From assembly GCA_947471745.1 (NCBI GenBank), contig CANJKZ010000409.1, positions 248,001 through 312,000 on the forward strand: 64,000 nucleotides of DNA, given 5' to 3'. Both the position numbers and the translations under genes were made by a program. The notes below the pieces were generated by a model that was not told the origin of the DNA, made no database searches, and saw only the letters and a program-made list of their open reading frames with translations. This document shows positions 12,315-23,800 of this stretch, one piece after another; the first letter of the stretch is position 1; each line of letters begins with the position of its first letter. Source of the DNA: Closterium sp. Naga37s-1. Its lineage: Eukaryota; Streptophyta; Zygnematophyceae; Desmidiales; Closteriaceae.

Positions 12315-12500
12315 AGCACGGGTTGTGCTGTAGTGGTGGTCTTAGAGCACCGTCCTGAGGTGGTCTCGCCGTCGTTTGAGACGTCGCATAACATATTTTT
12401 TTGGAGCGTCATGTTGAGATGATATCGGAGCACGGGTTGTGCGGTAGTGGTGTTCTTAAAACACCGTCCTGAGATGAACACCCCGTCTTAAAAGACGTCT
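12315..12500 (+). repeat. Imperfect direct duplication
   Basis: Two copies of GAGCACGGGTTGTGC-GTAGTGGTG-TCTTA-A-CACCGTCCTGAG (about 12315-12358 and 12427-12474), each followed by a GAGACGTC or GACGTCTC palindrome half. The pair resembles two ends of a small duplicated unit. Confidence 0.7.
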
Positions 12501-13098
12501 CAGCCTCGGAACATGTTTCTGGAGCGCCGCGCGGGGATTATATATTTTACGTAGCTCCTGCTCCTCCTCCACTCGCCGCTCCGTGCACCATCAGTGTCGT
12601 CTGTCTCTCTGCTTCATATGCCTCATCAGCCTCGCATTTTGACGTTGATTCTGTTGCCTCTGGGTCGACGGATTCTGTTGCCTCTGCTCTATCGCTTCGC
12701 TCTATCGTTTCCTGGCGCACACTCTCGTTCCCTCCACTCTCATCCCGGCATTCCCCCCATCCCCGCTTCCCTCTCCTCTCGTACTCACGTCTCTCAGTCT
12801 CACGGTCGCGCCACTCTCCAAATCTCACCATCCCACGCCCTTTACCCTGCTCCCCCTACCCCACTCCCCCTACCCCGCTCCCCCTACCCATTCCACTCCT
12901 CCTTCCCCAACATTCTGAAAGCATTGCTAACACCTTCCGCATTTCTGCCCCCCCCTCCCTTCCGCCAACCGCCATTCCGCCGCCCACAGCGGAACTTTCC
13001 CGGAGATCCGCAGCAGCATCGCCGGCGTCAGCGCAGGGATTGGCGGGGGTACTAGCGCGGGTACGGGCGCAGCGAGTCGCGCGGGCGCCAGCGGGAGC

Positions 13099-16000
13099 AT
13101 GAGCGCAAGTATCAGCGCGTGTGGGATGAGCGCGGGCGCGGGCGTGCGCGTATGCGTGGGCGCGAGAGGGAGGAGTAATGCGCGCTGCTCTGAAAGCCGC
13201 AAGCACAGTGCAGCTGTAAAACACCCGTTTCTTTCGGGTAGAACTTTCCGGGCAGCTCGTCGGTCAGGTTCGCTTGTTCGGGCAGCAATGTTAGAAGGTC
13301 CAGGGTCTGGCTCCTTAGGGAAAGGGGCGGGTAGGCCGGAGGGCAGAGAAGGGAGGGGAAGGGAAGGGGGGAATGAAGGGGAGAAGAGGGGAGGAGGGAT
13401 GGGCGTAAGGAGTGGGAGTGGAAGCGAGGAGAGAAGGGGAGAGGGGAGGATGGGAAGGGGCGGTAGCAGTGGTCCGGAAGGTGCAGGGGGAGCAAGAAAA
13501 GATGCAGTGAGAGAAGTGTGGCAGGGGCAAGGGCAGGTGAGCAGGGCAGCAGCAGGAGGCGAAGGAGGAGGGGGAGGGGGAGGAGGAAGAGGTGGAGGCG
13601 TGCAGGCTAAGGGAAGCGCCTGGCAAGGAGAGGACGGGAGAGCAGCAGCAGGCGGATCAAGCACAGCAGCATCCCGCCCGCCAACAACCACCATTGCTGC
13701 CGCTGCTGCTGCCGCTGCCGCTGCTGCTGGTGCCGCTGCTGCTGGTGCTGCTGCTGCAGGAGCGAGGATGAAGCAGGAGGCGAGAAGGTGGGGCGGCAAT
13801 GGGGAAGCGGCGAATGGCAGCGGCGGGGGCGCGGGGGCGATACCTACTGATGGAAGAGTGGCTGGAGCGAGGGGACGGGGAGAAACGGGCAAGCAAGAGG
13901 GCGGGGTAAAGCCAGGGACAGGGGACGTGTGGGTAGATGGCTCACAACGTGTTGAGGTCAGCCGTGGAAAATCTCCCGCTGCTGCTTCTGGTGCTTCTGC
14001 TCCTACTCCTGCTCCTACTCCTGCTCCTACTCCTGCTCCTACTCCTGCTCCTACTCCTGCTCCTGCCCCTGCTCCTGCTCCCGTTCCTGCTGCTGCTGCT
14101 GCTGGGGCTGCTGCGGCTGCAGCTGCTGCTGCTGCGGCTGCGTCTAACGCTGCCCGTCAGTCAGTCCCTCCAAAGGAAGCTCCCTCACCTGTGCCCAGTA
14201 CCCAGACCCGGCCTCCTCCCCCTCCTCCTCCTCCTTTAGTCCCCGGTGGTACCAAGACAGACGGTGGCTTGACTGCAGGGAGGGGGGGCACTGCAGGACG
14301 GACGGCTGCGGGGAGTGCTGGGGGGAGCGCAGGGGGCAGCGCAGGGAGCAGTGATGCTTTTGTCAATGAAGGTAGGACTTAGTTCCATGTTTTGTGCCTT
14401 TCTTACCCCGTCTCCTTTCCGTTTCCCCTTCCCGCTGTCACCTCCCTATTCCCACGTCAGTCTGCTTCCATTTAGTTCGTCTTCTTCCTCTTCTGTTTCC
14501 TCAACAAATCAATCGTCCAATCCCTTTTTTAGTCATGTGAAACAGCAACCCATGGCTTGTCCATCTCAGCTTAACTCAATCAAGCTGCTCAGCATTGCAC
14601 TCCTAACTTCCTTCCCATCGTCTCCTTCCCAACGTGTCCCTGACTCCGGGCACCAGGGCTGCTGGTGTGGACGGAGCGGCGGCAGCAGTGGCTGGACGGG
14701 AACACACTGCGCGGCGCGGGAGGGAGAGCAGAACGCGCAGCAGCAGGAGGAGCAGCAGCTGCAGCGGGGGTGGGCGGAGCGGGAGGAGCAGTAGGAGTGG
14801 CAGGAACAGCGGGAGCAGTAGGAGCTGCAGGGTATGATGTGCGTGGTGATGGGAGTGACAGACCCAGGACGGCTGGCCCTGTGATCAGGTGAGTGTGTGC
14901 GTGCGGCTTTTGAGTTGACTCAAAAATCACCTTGTTATGATGTGCGGGGTGATGGCAGTGGCCGGCCCAGGAGGGATGGTGCACTGGGTACTGGTACTGC
15001 TGCTGGTAATGCGACGAGAGAAAGGCTTATGTGACGAGAGAAAGGCTTATGTGACGAGACAAGTCAGAAAGCAATGAGGCCAATGAGAGAAAGGATCAGT
15101 TCCCCTTTTAGTTCACCCCCCACACCCACTCTCTCTTTCTCTGTATGGAGCGTGAACTAGTATCAGTTGTCAACATTATTTTTTCATCCCACTCAAGCCG
15201 TGACACACACTTTTCTGCTCGCCTTAGTTTGTGCCTGGAAACCTCTGTCTCACTGCCCTCCCACCCGCCCTCCCTCCCTCCCGCCCTCCCTCCCTCCCGC
15301 CCTCCCTCCCTCGCACCCGCTCTCCCTCCCACCCGCTCTCTCTCCCACCCGCTCTCCCTCCCACCCGCTCTCCCTCCCACCCGCTCTCCCTCCCACCCGC
15401 TCTCCCTCCCACCCGCTCTCCCTCCCACCCGCTCTCCCTCCCACCCGCTCTCCCTCCCACCCGCTCTCCCTCCCACCCGCTCTCCCTCCCACCCGCTCTC
15501 CCTCCCACCCGCTCTCCCTCGCACCCGCTCTCCCTCCCACCCGCTCTCCCTCCCACCCGCTCTCCCTCCTTCATCATGTCGCCCACACCATCAGGCCAGG
15601 GAGTACATACGAGGATTTGCTCTCCACCAGTCGCCCTTTCCCCCACCCAATTCCCCTCCCAGTAAGCCCTTCCCCCTCCCCATAACTCCCATCCCCCCAT
15701 CGGCTTTCTCCCACTCACCCACCTTGCAATCCCTTGCATTTTCCTAACACTAACTCTCTTCTCTCTAACAGGGCCCCTTACAGCACTCATCCATTCCCCC
15801 TCCCTGCTCTGCCTACGACCGCCATGCTCCCTGCCTGTCTCCCTCTCGTGCATCCGCTTCCCCCTGCATTGGAAACTGATTTGTTCTCTCTTACACGATA
15901 TGCATGTGTGAGATGCATACATATGGGTGGCTCGGTTTTGAGACGTCTCTAAAATCGTATCCTTACACAACATGCATGTGTGAAACGCATACATGGGTGG

Positions 16001-16197
16001 CTTGCACCAAGGATGAAAGCACCTCCGTTCGTTTGCTTCTGCTGTCATCCACGCGTCTTACAAGTCTGCTGCCCCTGCGTTTGCCGCTCCTGCGTGTGTG
16101 TGTGTGCTGCTCCTGTGTGCGTCTGTTTCTCGTGGCCGTGCAGGAGATGGTTCGGTTCCTCGTCAATGTGTGGGAACAGGAGGGCCTTTATGACTGA
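13099..16197 (+). CDS. Gag1-like clamp (DUF4050) domain protein, four exons
   Basis: Exons: 13099-14371, 14657-14888, 15595-15661 and 16144-16197; about 541 residues. Phases 1, 2 and 0 join cleanly. The N-terminal ~400 residues are low complexity (Gly/Arg, Ala and Pro runs). The conserved part starts at the exon 1-2 junction with FVNEGLLVWTERRQQW. It continues after an Ala/Gly insert with STYEDLLSTSRPFPHPIPL and ends in EMVRFLVNVWEQEGLYD. These are the hallmark blocks of the plant DUF4050/Gag1-like clamp family, whose biochemical role is poorly known. The exon joins restore those blocks exactly, which supports the model. The start is tentative: ATG at 13099 opens the long ORF, but an upstream exon is possible because the N-terminus lacks a conserved motif. 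Confidence 0.75.
15319..15567 (+). repeat. 16-bp minisatellite in intron 2 of the DUF4050 gene
   Basis: About 15 copies of CTCCCTCCCACCCGCT, with a few CTCTCTCC or CTCGC variants. It sits just upstream of the acceptor at 15594 and yields long artefactual Pro/Ser or Gly/Arg ORFs on both strands. Confidence 0.95.
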
Positions 16198-17831
16198 CTC
16201 AATCTACACTACACTCACACTCGGTACTGTACATCCTGCAGTTACATACTCGCAGTAACAGACTCACAGCAAGGCTGATACTATACACTGGTGATTCTGC
16301 AGTCTGCAGTAACGTGCACGTTCAGCACATAGGGAATATCAGATCCCTCATGGACTCTTACTGAAATCTGCGCCATGTCCGGTTCCCTCCATGGATCTCT
16401 ATTCCTCACGCGAGGCATGCGAGCAGGTAAAGCATGCATGCAATCTTGTTTCGCTTGCGAAGCCTTGGCAAATCTAGCTCGCATTGCAAGCGGTGTGCAA
16501 AGCGTGGGAGCAAGCCAAGCAAACGAACAAGTATGGAATGCCTGCGAGAGTATGGGGCTGGATCCTTCTCACGTGCTTCAAGACTGGACTCCAGGTAGGG
16601 CCAGGTAGGGCCTTGTCTTTACCAAACTGACAGGATTGTAGAGGCACAACCTAAAGTGTTGGTACCATTTGTTGGCCCGAGTAACTAGATTCATTGATAC
16701 CGTATCTTGGAGTATCTAAACTCTAGTGTACTACCGGAATGTGAGTGTGATGTGAGGGGAACAAGTGAATCTATGTAAATTAAGATATAGTGCTGTATTT
16801 ATCGACCTATAAGGTCTTATTGCCAATATTTGAAGTTGTTCACACTGGAACTATGTATTATGCAATAACGATACGTCCTCTCCTAATCATCGCTCTTGCG
16901 CAGGGTTGGTGTGACGGCTGTACATAAGTACCGTTGGGTTGCACTATTTTGCAGCACTGGCAAATGATTAGTAAACCAGTCCATACGATCCTGTCATCGC
17001 TGAAAGCGTGCTCACCCCAATCTCAGGCGGTTGCATAACACATATATATATAGTATGTTTAATCATATAATCATTCCGCTCGTGTAACATGTTCGGACAT
17101 TCCCTTTGAATCTTCTGATCTCCAGAGCTGCAGGAAAAGTGAGGTGGAGCCGGTGGCGGAATCTTGTGATTCGAATCTGGCCAGCTCAAGAGGGAATCGA
17201 GCCTTCTGAAGTGCCAGAAAAGTGACTCCCGCTATCGTGGACGTTGAAGAAAGACCACGTGGACAGCGTTAAAGTCCAGCAGGCAACTCCGACCATGCCT
17301 AGAAAATTCCGGGTCAGGTTTCAGGGAGATGTGCGGCTCTGTGTTTCTGCTCGGTATGGTGCGGTTCTGCTCCTAATTTTTGTGTTTCGTAGGCTTCACC
17401 TTTATCACAGGGTACAATAGAGTCCGCACTCGTGAAATGTGAGCACGTCTGCCTGGTTCAGTGCGGTTCATTTTCATGCACATTTCAACTGTCTGGTCGT
17501 AGCGTCCCTACCAGTTGACCATTGGTGCTGTCTAGCCTTCCATTATCCATTCCTTCAGCGTGAGTGACAATGGTCCCTGCTATTTTCGTTGGGGCATAGA
17601 ACTTTGTACTGGTCTGGAACGTACTACCTTATTAAAGTTCTTCCTTAGTGCGTGGTGTTTTGGGCCTCGACACGTCCTCTTTAGTGCGTGGTGTTTTTGT
17701 AGTTGATGTTATCAGTGCTGTGTGATATGAAATGATGCTTTCACCACTCTGATCGCGATTCGACGTTGTCAGCTGTCTTTGCGGGGACTTGATTGTCCCG
17801 TTTCTCTGGAACTTAGACATAGCATTTAGTG
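16198..17831. other. Intergenic region, nothing recognised
   Basis: 3' flank of the DUF4050 gene and 5' flank of the carrier gene. Base composition drops to AT-rich. I see no ORF with recognisable motifs, no tRNA and no repeat. Confidence 0.5.
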
Positions 17832-19921
17832 ATGGTGTCGACGCCTGACAAGAATGCTGGATCTGACAGAAGTCTTGTCCTGCATGAGCATCCAGAGGTG
17901 TCAGGAGCTATCTCCTTCTCATGCCCATCACCACACCGTGGTCCATTGCCAGTAGCGTCACGTTTCAGGCAGGCTAAGATATCATTCGCGTCAATAAAAA
18001 ATCAAGTAGTCGAGCAAGAAGTGGGCGAGAATCAGTTGGCTCTTCGTCTCCGAGTTGTAGGAGAGAGCATTCAAGGAGCCGTATCGAGGATTCAGCTCCC
18101 TGCGCTTCCTGCCTTTAAGCTTCCATTCTTCGACGACGATCCAGTTGGTGCAATCACAGCTATAAATCATGTCTACGCTGGGACGATGGCTCGGACGATA
18201 TCTCAGGTGTGTGTGGTTGGTCTGGTTTATCGGCAGGTTATGATCCATGTGGCATCCTTCTTACAGGTTGGTTGTGGAATTGTGTTTTGCTAGGTCCTCT
18301 GTCATCCAATTGACACAGTTAAGACCAGAATGCAAGTAAAGGACCCCACGAAGAAGTTACGGAAATGGAGACGGAAGGTAGTAAAGAAGGCTTTTGAAGT
18401 CGGGCCAATCGACATTGACAATTGGTTAATCAAGGGCCCGTCGGATCTTTTTCGTGGAGTGTGGGGGGCGATTCTGGGAACAATTCCCAATGCGATGCTT
18501 TACTTCATTGCGTACGAAGGTAAGTGATTAAATGTTTCACAACTCATGGTTTACTAGGATATTTGGCGTTTCACAAAAGCACCGTGTTGTGTTTACAGCC
18601 ACCAAGAAAAGGTTGGAAAAGAGATTTCCGCCGGGACCGGTGCACGTCGCTTCTGCCACAGTTGGGACAGTTGCAGCATCAATTGTCCGGGTGAGTCACA
18701 AAGCCTGACTCAAGATCTTAACAATATTCCTTGCTAATTTGAAGGCTCGAATTGACTGACATGAAGCCGGGCATTACGAGCCGCTGTTGCAGGTTCCTGC
18801 TGACACGCTGAAGCACCGAGTACAAGCCTACTTGCACCGAGATGGTGAGATGGCTTATCCTGCTCTCCTTGTAGAGTTTTTTCATTATAGTTGTGAACTG
18901 TTTCTTGTTTGTTCATTTAATAAACTGCATATACTCATATATTTTCTGTACGTTCAGTGTTTGAGGCCCTCAAGGTCGTCCTTCAGACTGAGGGAATAGC
19001 TGGGCTATACAGAGGCTTTTGGCCTACTCTTATGCGAGATGTTCCTGAAATTGCCATTCAGGTACCTTGCAACTCGATTTCTAGAAAGCAAGTCTTGCTA
19101 GATGGCGTGATTCATGTCTTACCGAGTACATGACAACTGTTGTCTGCTTCTGTTGCAGTTTGCGGTCTATGAGAATCTTCGGGCATTTGTGAAGGAGAAG
19201 AGGAAGGTTGAAAAGCTGACGTGAGTATTCATGCCCTTCGTGTGACCCCAGCAGCAGCCATTGTCTTCGAAACAAGCTCACTTTTTTTTGTTGTCCCTGA
19301 GCAGAACCCCAGAGCATCTGTTGCTTGGAGCAGTTGCAGGAGCAGCTGCTGCAACATGCACAATGCCTGTGAGTTTCTGAAAATCTTTTTCTTTAAGCAA
19401 TCACCTTTTGTGCATATGTACTTCGTGTGGTAACTCGTGTTGCTATGCGTGGTTGCGATTTTCAGCTTGACCTTGTGAAGACCCGGCAACAGTGTGGCGT
19501 CTCACAGGGCATTCACAAAATTGTTATGGCTGTAATGGCTGAAAGTGGGCCATCTGGGCTGTTGGCAGGACTGGTATGTGCACAAGGAATATGCTGGACT
19601 CAGTCTTTTTCCACACATGGATGAACTGACACTCGTGCTTTCTGTGCAGGGTCCCCGAGTCTTCCATGTGTCGATGATGTCTGCTGTGTTTTTTGGACTG
19701 TTCGAGTATTGCAAACTGGTGAGTGTTGCTCTTTACCACATACTTCAGTCTGATTGCGTTGAAGGTCAAATTGATGGTTTCGGTATAACAATCTTCTGGA
19801 TGTTTCACATTGGCAGATCGTGAAGCCCGATAGGTCACCCTCTGACAAGCTGTATCTTCCGAAGATCTGGAACAAGAGAAGAGACCACATTTGGAAACGT
19901 CAATTTGTTTATACAGAGTAG
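17832..19921 (+). CDS. Mitochondrial carrier family (SLC25) protein, SAM-carrier-like, ten exons
   Basis: Exons: 17832-18206, 18294-18519, 18599-18690, 18793-18844, 18958-19061, 19159-19220, 19305-19368, 19466-19573, 19650-19718 and 19817-19921; 418 residues. All three carrier signatures are present: HPIDTVKTRMQ (start of exon 2), VPADTLKHRVQ (exon 4) and MPLDLVKTRQQ (exons 7-8). The block RDVPEIAIQFAVYE resembles S-adenosylmethionine carriers, so transport of SAM or a similar nucleotide-like solute across an organelle inner membrane is likely. The substrate is inferred. The ~110-residue N-terminal extension before the first repeat could carry organelle targeting. The start is the first ATG after an in-frame TAG at 17820. 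Codon use is less GC-biased than in neighbouring genes. Confidence 0.88.
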
Positions 19922-20219
19922 TCTCGCCGCCGTGCTGGTACTTGTTGACACGTTTTTGCATTCGATTCAAAGCCTGTTAGAGAGTCGCACTTGCCCTGCA
20001 TAGGCTACAGATTTTTCCATTACTAGTATTACACTTCTAGAACTGTATTTGATTCTTGGGATTTATGGGCATCAGCCAGACATATAATGCACACTAGCTC
20101 CTGAACTTCTACCACGCAGCAACCTAGTAGGTAGCGACACTACAATGGGTGAAGGGCAAGGGGAGCAGGAGAGTGTTAGAGTGAGGACCTTGGATAGAAT
20201 AGGAATGCCTTAGAAGAGT
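19922..20219. other. 3' flank of the carrier gene
   Basis: AT-rich sequence between the carrier stop codon and the first recognisable retroelement LTR. No gene or repeat was seen. Confidence 0.5.
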
Positions 20220-20530
20220 TTGGTAGCGGAAGTCTTAGTTGTAGGAACTCTGATCATAGTGAATGTAGATGACAAAGTTGATTAAAGCAAAGATTACAAA
20301 CATAATAAATAGCTCCTAGCTAGCCATGTACTCTGAGGGGTACATTCCCTTATTCTAACTACTTTACAGGCATCTCTACAGTGACTCTGACAGTTGCACT
20401 ACTTTCTTGTTACCGAGTCGCTGCATGTAACCTGTACATATGGTTACGCCTGTTGCCATTCCTCGATGGTAAGTCAATCTTCGGTTCAGATGGTCAACAG
20501 TCGCGACAGTTGACTCTTGCGACTGTTGAC
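20220..20530 (-). repeat. Element 3 3' LTR, distal part
   Basis: Read on the minus strand it has the AT-rich CTATTTATTATG region and a TTCCGCTACCA end, like the LTR fragment at 214-317. It is separated from its proximal part (27736-27846) by element 1. Confidence 0.65.
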
Positions 20531-20535
20531 CTTCC
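20531..20535. repeat. Target-site duplication CTTCC, left copy
   Basis: Immediately outside the LTR at 20536. An identical CTTCC occurs at 27731-27735, just outside the other LTR of element 1. Confidence 0.9.
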
Positions 20536-20664
20536 TCTCAAGAGTGGTTAGCAACGGAATGGTTGGAATAGAAACGAATGGGGTACAAATAAGCAACCCT
20601 AGAAACTGTACCCCCTAGAGTGCAACTCACTACAGCCTATCATATCAATGTTCAACATTTGACA
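20536..20664 (-). repeat. Element 1 3' LTR
   Basis: 129 bp. On the minus strand it starts TGTCAAATG, directly after the polypurine tract, and ends CTCTTGAGA. It differs from the 27602-27730 copy at two sites. Confidence 0.92.
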
Positions 20665-20870
20665 CACCCCCATAGGCTAAGTGAGGGGCATCAAAGCAAG
20701 CAAGGTGAACAAACGGTCACAAGACCAGTCAAAGCAAGAACCAAGACAAGCTCAGGGTGGATCTCAAGGACACCACACAAATTCCGAGCGCAAGCAAGCG
20801 GCCACAAGGCCAGTTCAAGAGTTCACTAGGATATAAATAGAAGGCACAACAAGCAGAGCAAGCAACAGGA

Positions 20871-23800
20871 CTACAGCAACCGAGGGCCTACCTCAACTAG
20901 CCCCAACTGCACACAGAACCTGTGGTGGTCACCAAGCGCCAAGGCCTTGGTGAAGACGTCTGCAGTGTTGGCCTCTGAGGCCACAAAGTCCAGGCGTGCC
21001 TGGCCGCGTCGGTGCAGCTCTCGCAGGAGGAAGTACCTCACGTCAATATGCTTCACTCTGCTCTCCAGTCGAGGCTCTCGACACAGGAGGATCATGGCCT
21101 TGTTGTCAGCGTACAAGGTCGGTGCAGAGCGAGGCCGCTCACCAAGGTCGGCGAGCAAGAAGGTCAACCAGCGAAGCTCCTGTGCCGCCATGGCACCCGC
21201 GTAGATCTCTGCCTCTGCACTGGAAGTAGCCACAGACGACGACCGTGTAGACCTCCACGACACAGCACCAGCTCCCAGACTGAAGCAGTAACACTGAGTC
21301 GAGCGCTGAGTCTCCACGTCGTCAGCGTAGGAAGAGTCACAGTGACCAGTCACCGCCACTGGCCGAGTCCCTCCAAGCACAAGCCCCATGCCTGATGTAG
21401 TCGCCAGGTACTTCGCCACCCTCACAGCAGCTGTCCAGTGGACAGGGCGGTGTCTCCCAGTCGCAACAAAGCAAGAAAGGATGCTGAGGGGAAAGGCGAG
21501 GTCCGGTCGAGTACAAGTCATCAGGTACATGAGGCAGCCCACCAGCTCTGCGTAGGGTCCACTGGACTCAAAGGGCTCGTCAGGAAAGGGGCCCGTGAGT
21601 CTGTGGTCAACAGCAAGAGGAGTGGGCTGAGTGGTGGAGAACTGGAAGTCGAACCGCCGAAGGACCTGCTGCACCATGTGTGACTGCGTCAGTGTGATGG
21701 TGCGAGCGGCTCTGTCCCGGGTGATCTGCAAGCCAAGGTAACGCTGCAGCTCACCCAGGTCAGTGCACTTGTGTCTCTTCTGCAGTTCGGACTTCACCTG
21801 AGCCAGGGCTGCCCTGTCTGCTGTAGCAAACACCAAGTCGTCGACGTAGACAAGGATAAAGAAAGGAGTAGAACCCGCTCGAACAAACAGCGACGGGTCG
21901 GCGGAGGACGGGCTGAACCCAAGGTCACGAAGCGTGGAGCGAAGAGTGTCGTGCCACTCACGGGGCGACTGGCGGAGACTGTAGACTGGTCGCCTCAGGC
22001 TCCACTGGGTCCCAGGTGGGAAGGTGTCAGTGAAGCCAGGAGGACGGCGCAGCCAGATCTCCTCGTGCAGTCGGCCCTGGAGGAACGCAGTGGAGAAGTC
22101 GAGGGAGTGCAGCTCGTAGTCTCGCTGCGCTGCTATGTGGAGTAACACCCGAAGAGTAGTCATCTTCGGGGTCGGGGCGAAGGTCTGGAAGAAGTCAACT
22201 CCCTCACGCTGACTGAAGCCCCTAACCACGTAGCGCGCCTTGAACACCGGCGGTGCTCCAGGCGGTCGCTTCACCTTGAAGAGCCACATGCCATCGACTA
22301 CGTTCGCCCTGGGAGGGGGAACTGCGTCGACGTAGGTGCCTGTGGATCTCCAAGACGCCAACTCTGAGTCCATAGCCGCTTTCCACTGAGAGGCCCACGC
22401 CCCTGACACAGCCTCGCGGTAAGTGCGAGGAGTCGGTATGTCAAGGGCGTCGGGGTCTCCCTCAGGGGAGAGCAGCATGGCACACACAGAGGGAGAAGCG
22501 GCTGCCCAGTACTCCAGCTCAGACTCTCTGTCCTCTAGGACGTCACAGCCAAGGGCAAACCCACCCCCGACGGACAGAGGACGGTAGGGAGGAGCTGGCA
22601 CCACACGGGTGGCGTAGTCAAGGCGGCTGGCGGCAGCAAACTCAGCGACAGTGGCAGTAAGAGCAGAGACCGACGACGGAGGGAAACGAGAGTCGGTGAC
22701 AAGAGTGGCGAGGACACGTGCGGCAACAGGACGAACAGTGCGGTAGTAGTCAGTGATAGGAGTGGGGAGGGCTGGGAGAGAGGACGGAGGAGGAGACGGG
22801 AGAACGGACACAGGAGAAGGAGAACGACGACGAGACGTACAAAGGAGGGCAGTGTGGAGGTCAGTAACAGGGGACGAGTGACGAGCACGCGGAGGACAAC
22901 GAGTGACCAAGTCGCGACGGACCGAAGGAGGAGGAGACTGGGGAGGAGGAGAAGACCAGACCGCCGGACGGTCGTCAGGAGGAGGCAACGGAGGAACAAA
23001 CACAGGAGGAGACTGGGAGCGGACAGGAGGAGAGGAGGAAAAACCAAGGGCCCGCAGGCCACTCACAGGTGGGAACAACCGCCGCTCCAGAGGAAGCTGC
23101 GGTGGCGGCTGCGGCTGCTGCTGCTGCGGCGGGGGCTGCGGCTGCGGCTGCTGCTGCTGCGGCTGCTGCTGCGGCTGCTGCTGCTGCTGCTGCTGCTGCT
23201 GCCGCTGCTGCTCCAGAAGGTCCAGCACCCGCAGCTCCTGCCGCTCCCTCTCCAACCTCTCCTGCTCCTCACGCTCACGCCGGCGGGCAGCCTGGAGTCG
23301 TGTGTCGTGGCGGTGGGGAGGCGGAGTGGACTCCGCAGAACCAGGGTCAGACTCCTCAGACTCAGCACCCCCAGAACCAGCACCTCCAGTGCCCGGACCT
23401 CCAACTCCAGCACCCCCAGAACTAGCACCGCCAGTGCCAGCACCTCCAGCTCCTGCACCCCCAGAACTAGCACCACCAGTGCCAGCACCTCCAGCTCCAG
23501 CACCCCCAGAGCTAGCGCCACCTGCGCCAGCACCTCCAGCTCCAGCACCCCCAGAGCTAGCGCCACCTGCGCCAGCACCTCCAGCTCCAGCACCCCGCGA
23601 CCGAGTACCCCCAGACCGAGCACCGCCAGTGGCTGCACCTCCAGCTCCAACACCAACCGAGTCCACGGTAACCTGTCGCGGAAGTGCCGAAGGCTGCTGA
23701 GGGGACTGTGAGGAGGACTGCGGGGAGGGAGACGCTACCTGACGCGCGACCGAGGGTAGAGGGGTAACGTGGGACACACCAGACGGGGCAGGACCAGGGG

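Larger units (their letters stand above)
11211..13098. other. Intergenic region with tandem repeats
   Basis: It holds the 3' UTR of the coiled-coil gene, the 20-bp tandem array at 11921-12040, a duplicated segment at 12315-12500 and the presumed 5' region of the next gene. No further coding sequence is supported. An upstream first exon for the next gene cannot be excluded. Confidence 0.5.

Noticed and set aside
13099..14382. Treating the 427-codon ORF as a complete single-exon gene
   Set aside because: Its end runs through a GTAGG donor, and the spliced continuation restores conserved DUF4050 blocks.
15145..16048. ORFs of SHPLSLPPALPPT or GGRESGWEGERV repeats
   Set aside because: Products of the 16-bp minisatellite in intron 2 of the DUF4050 gene.
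17140..17175. B-box-like GTGATTCGAATCTGG suggesting a tRNA
   Set aside because: No matching A box or cloverleaf stems on either strand.
22854..23711. Plus-strand ORFs rich in Leu, Ala or Pro
   Set aside because: Antisense shadows of the linker in element 1 pol.
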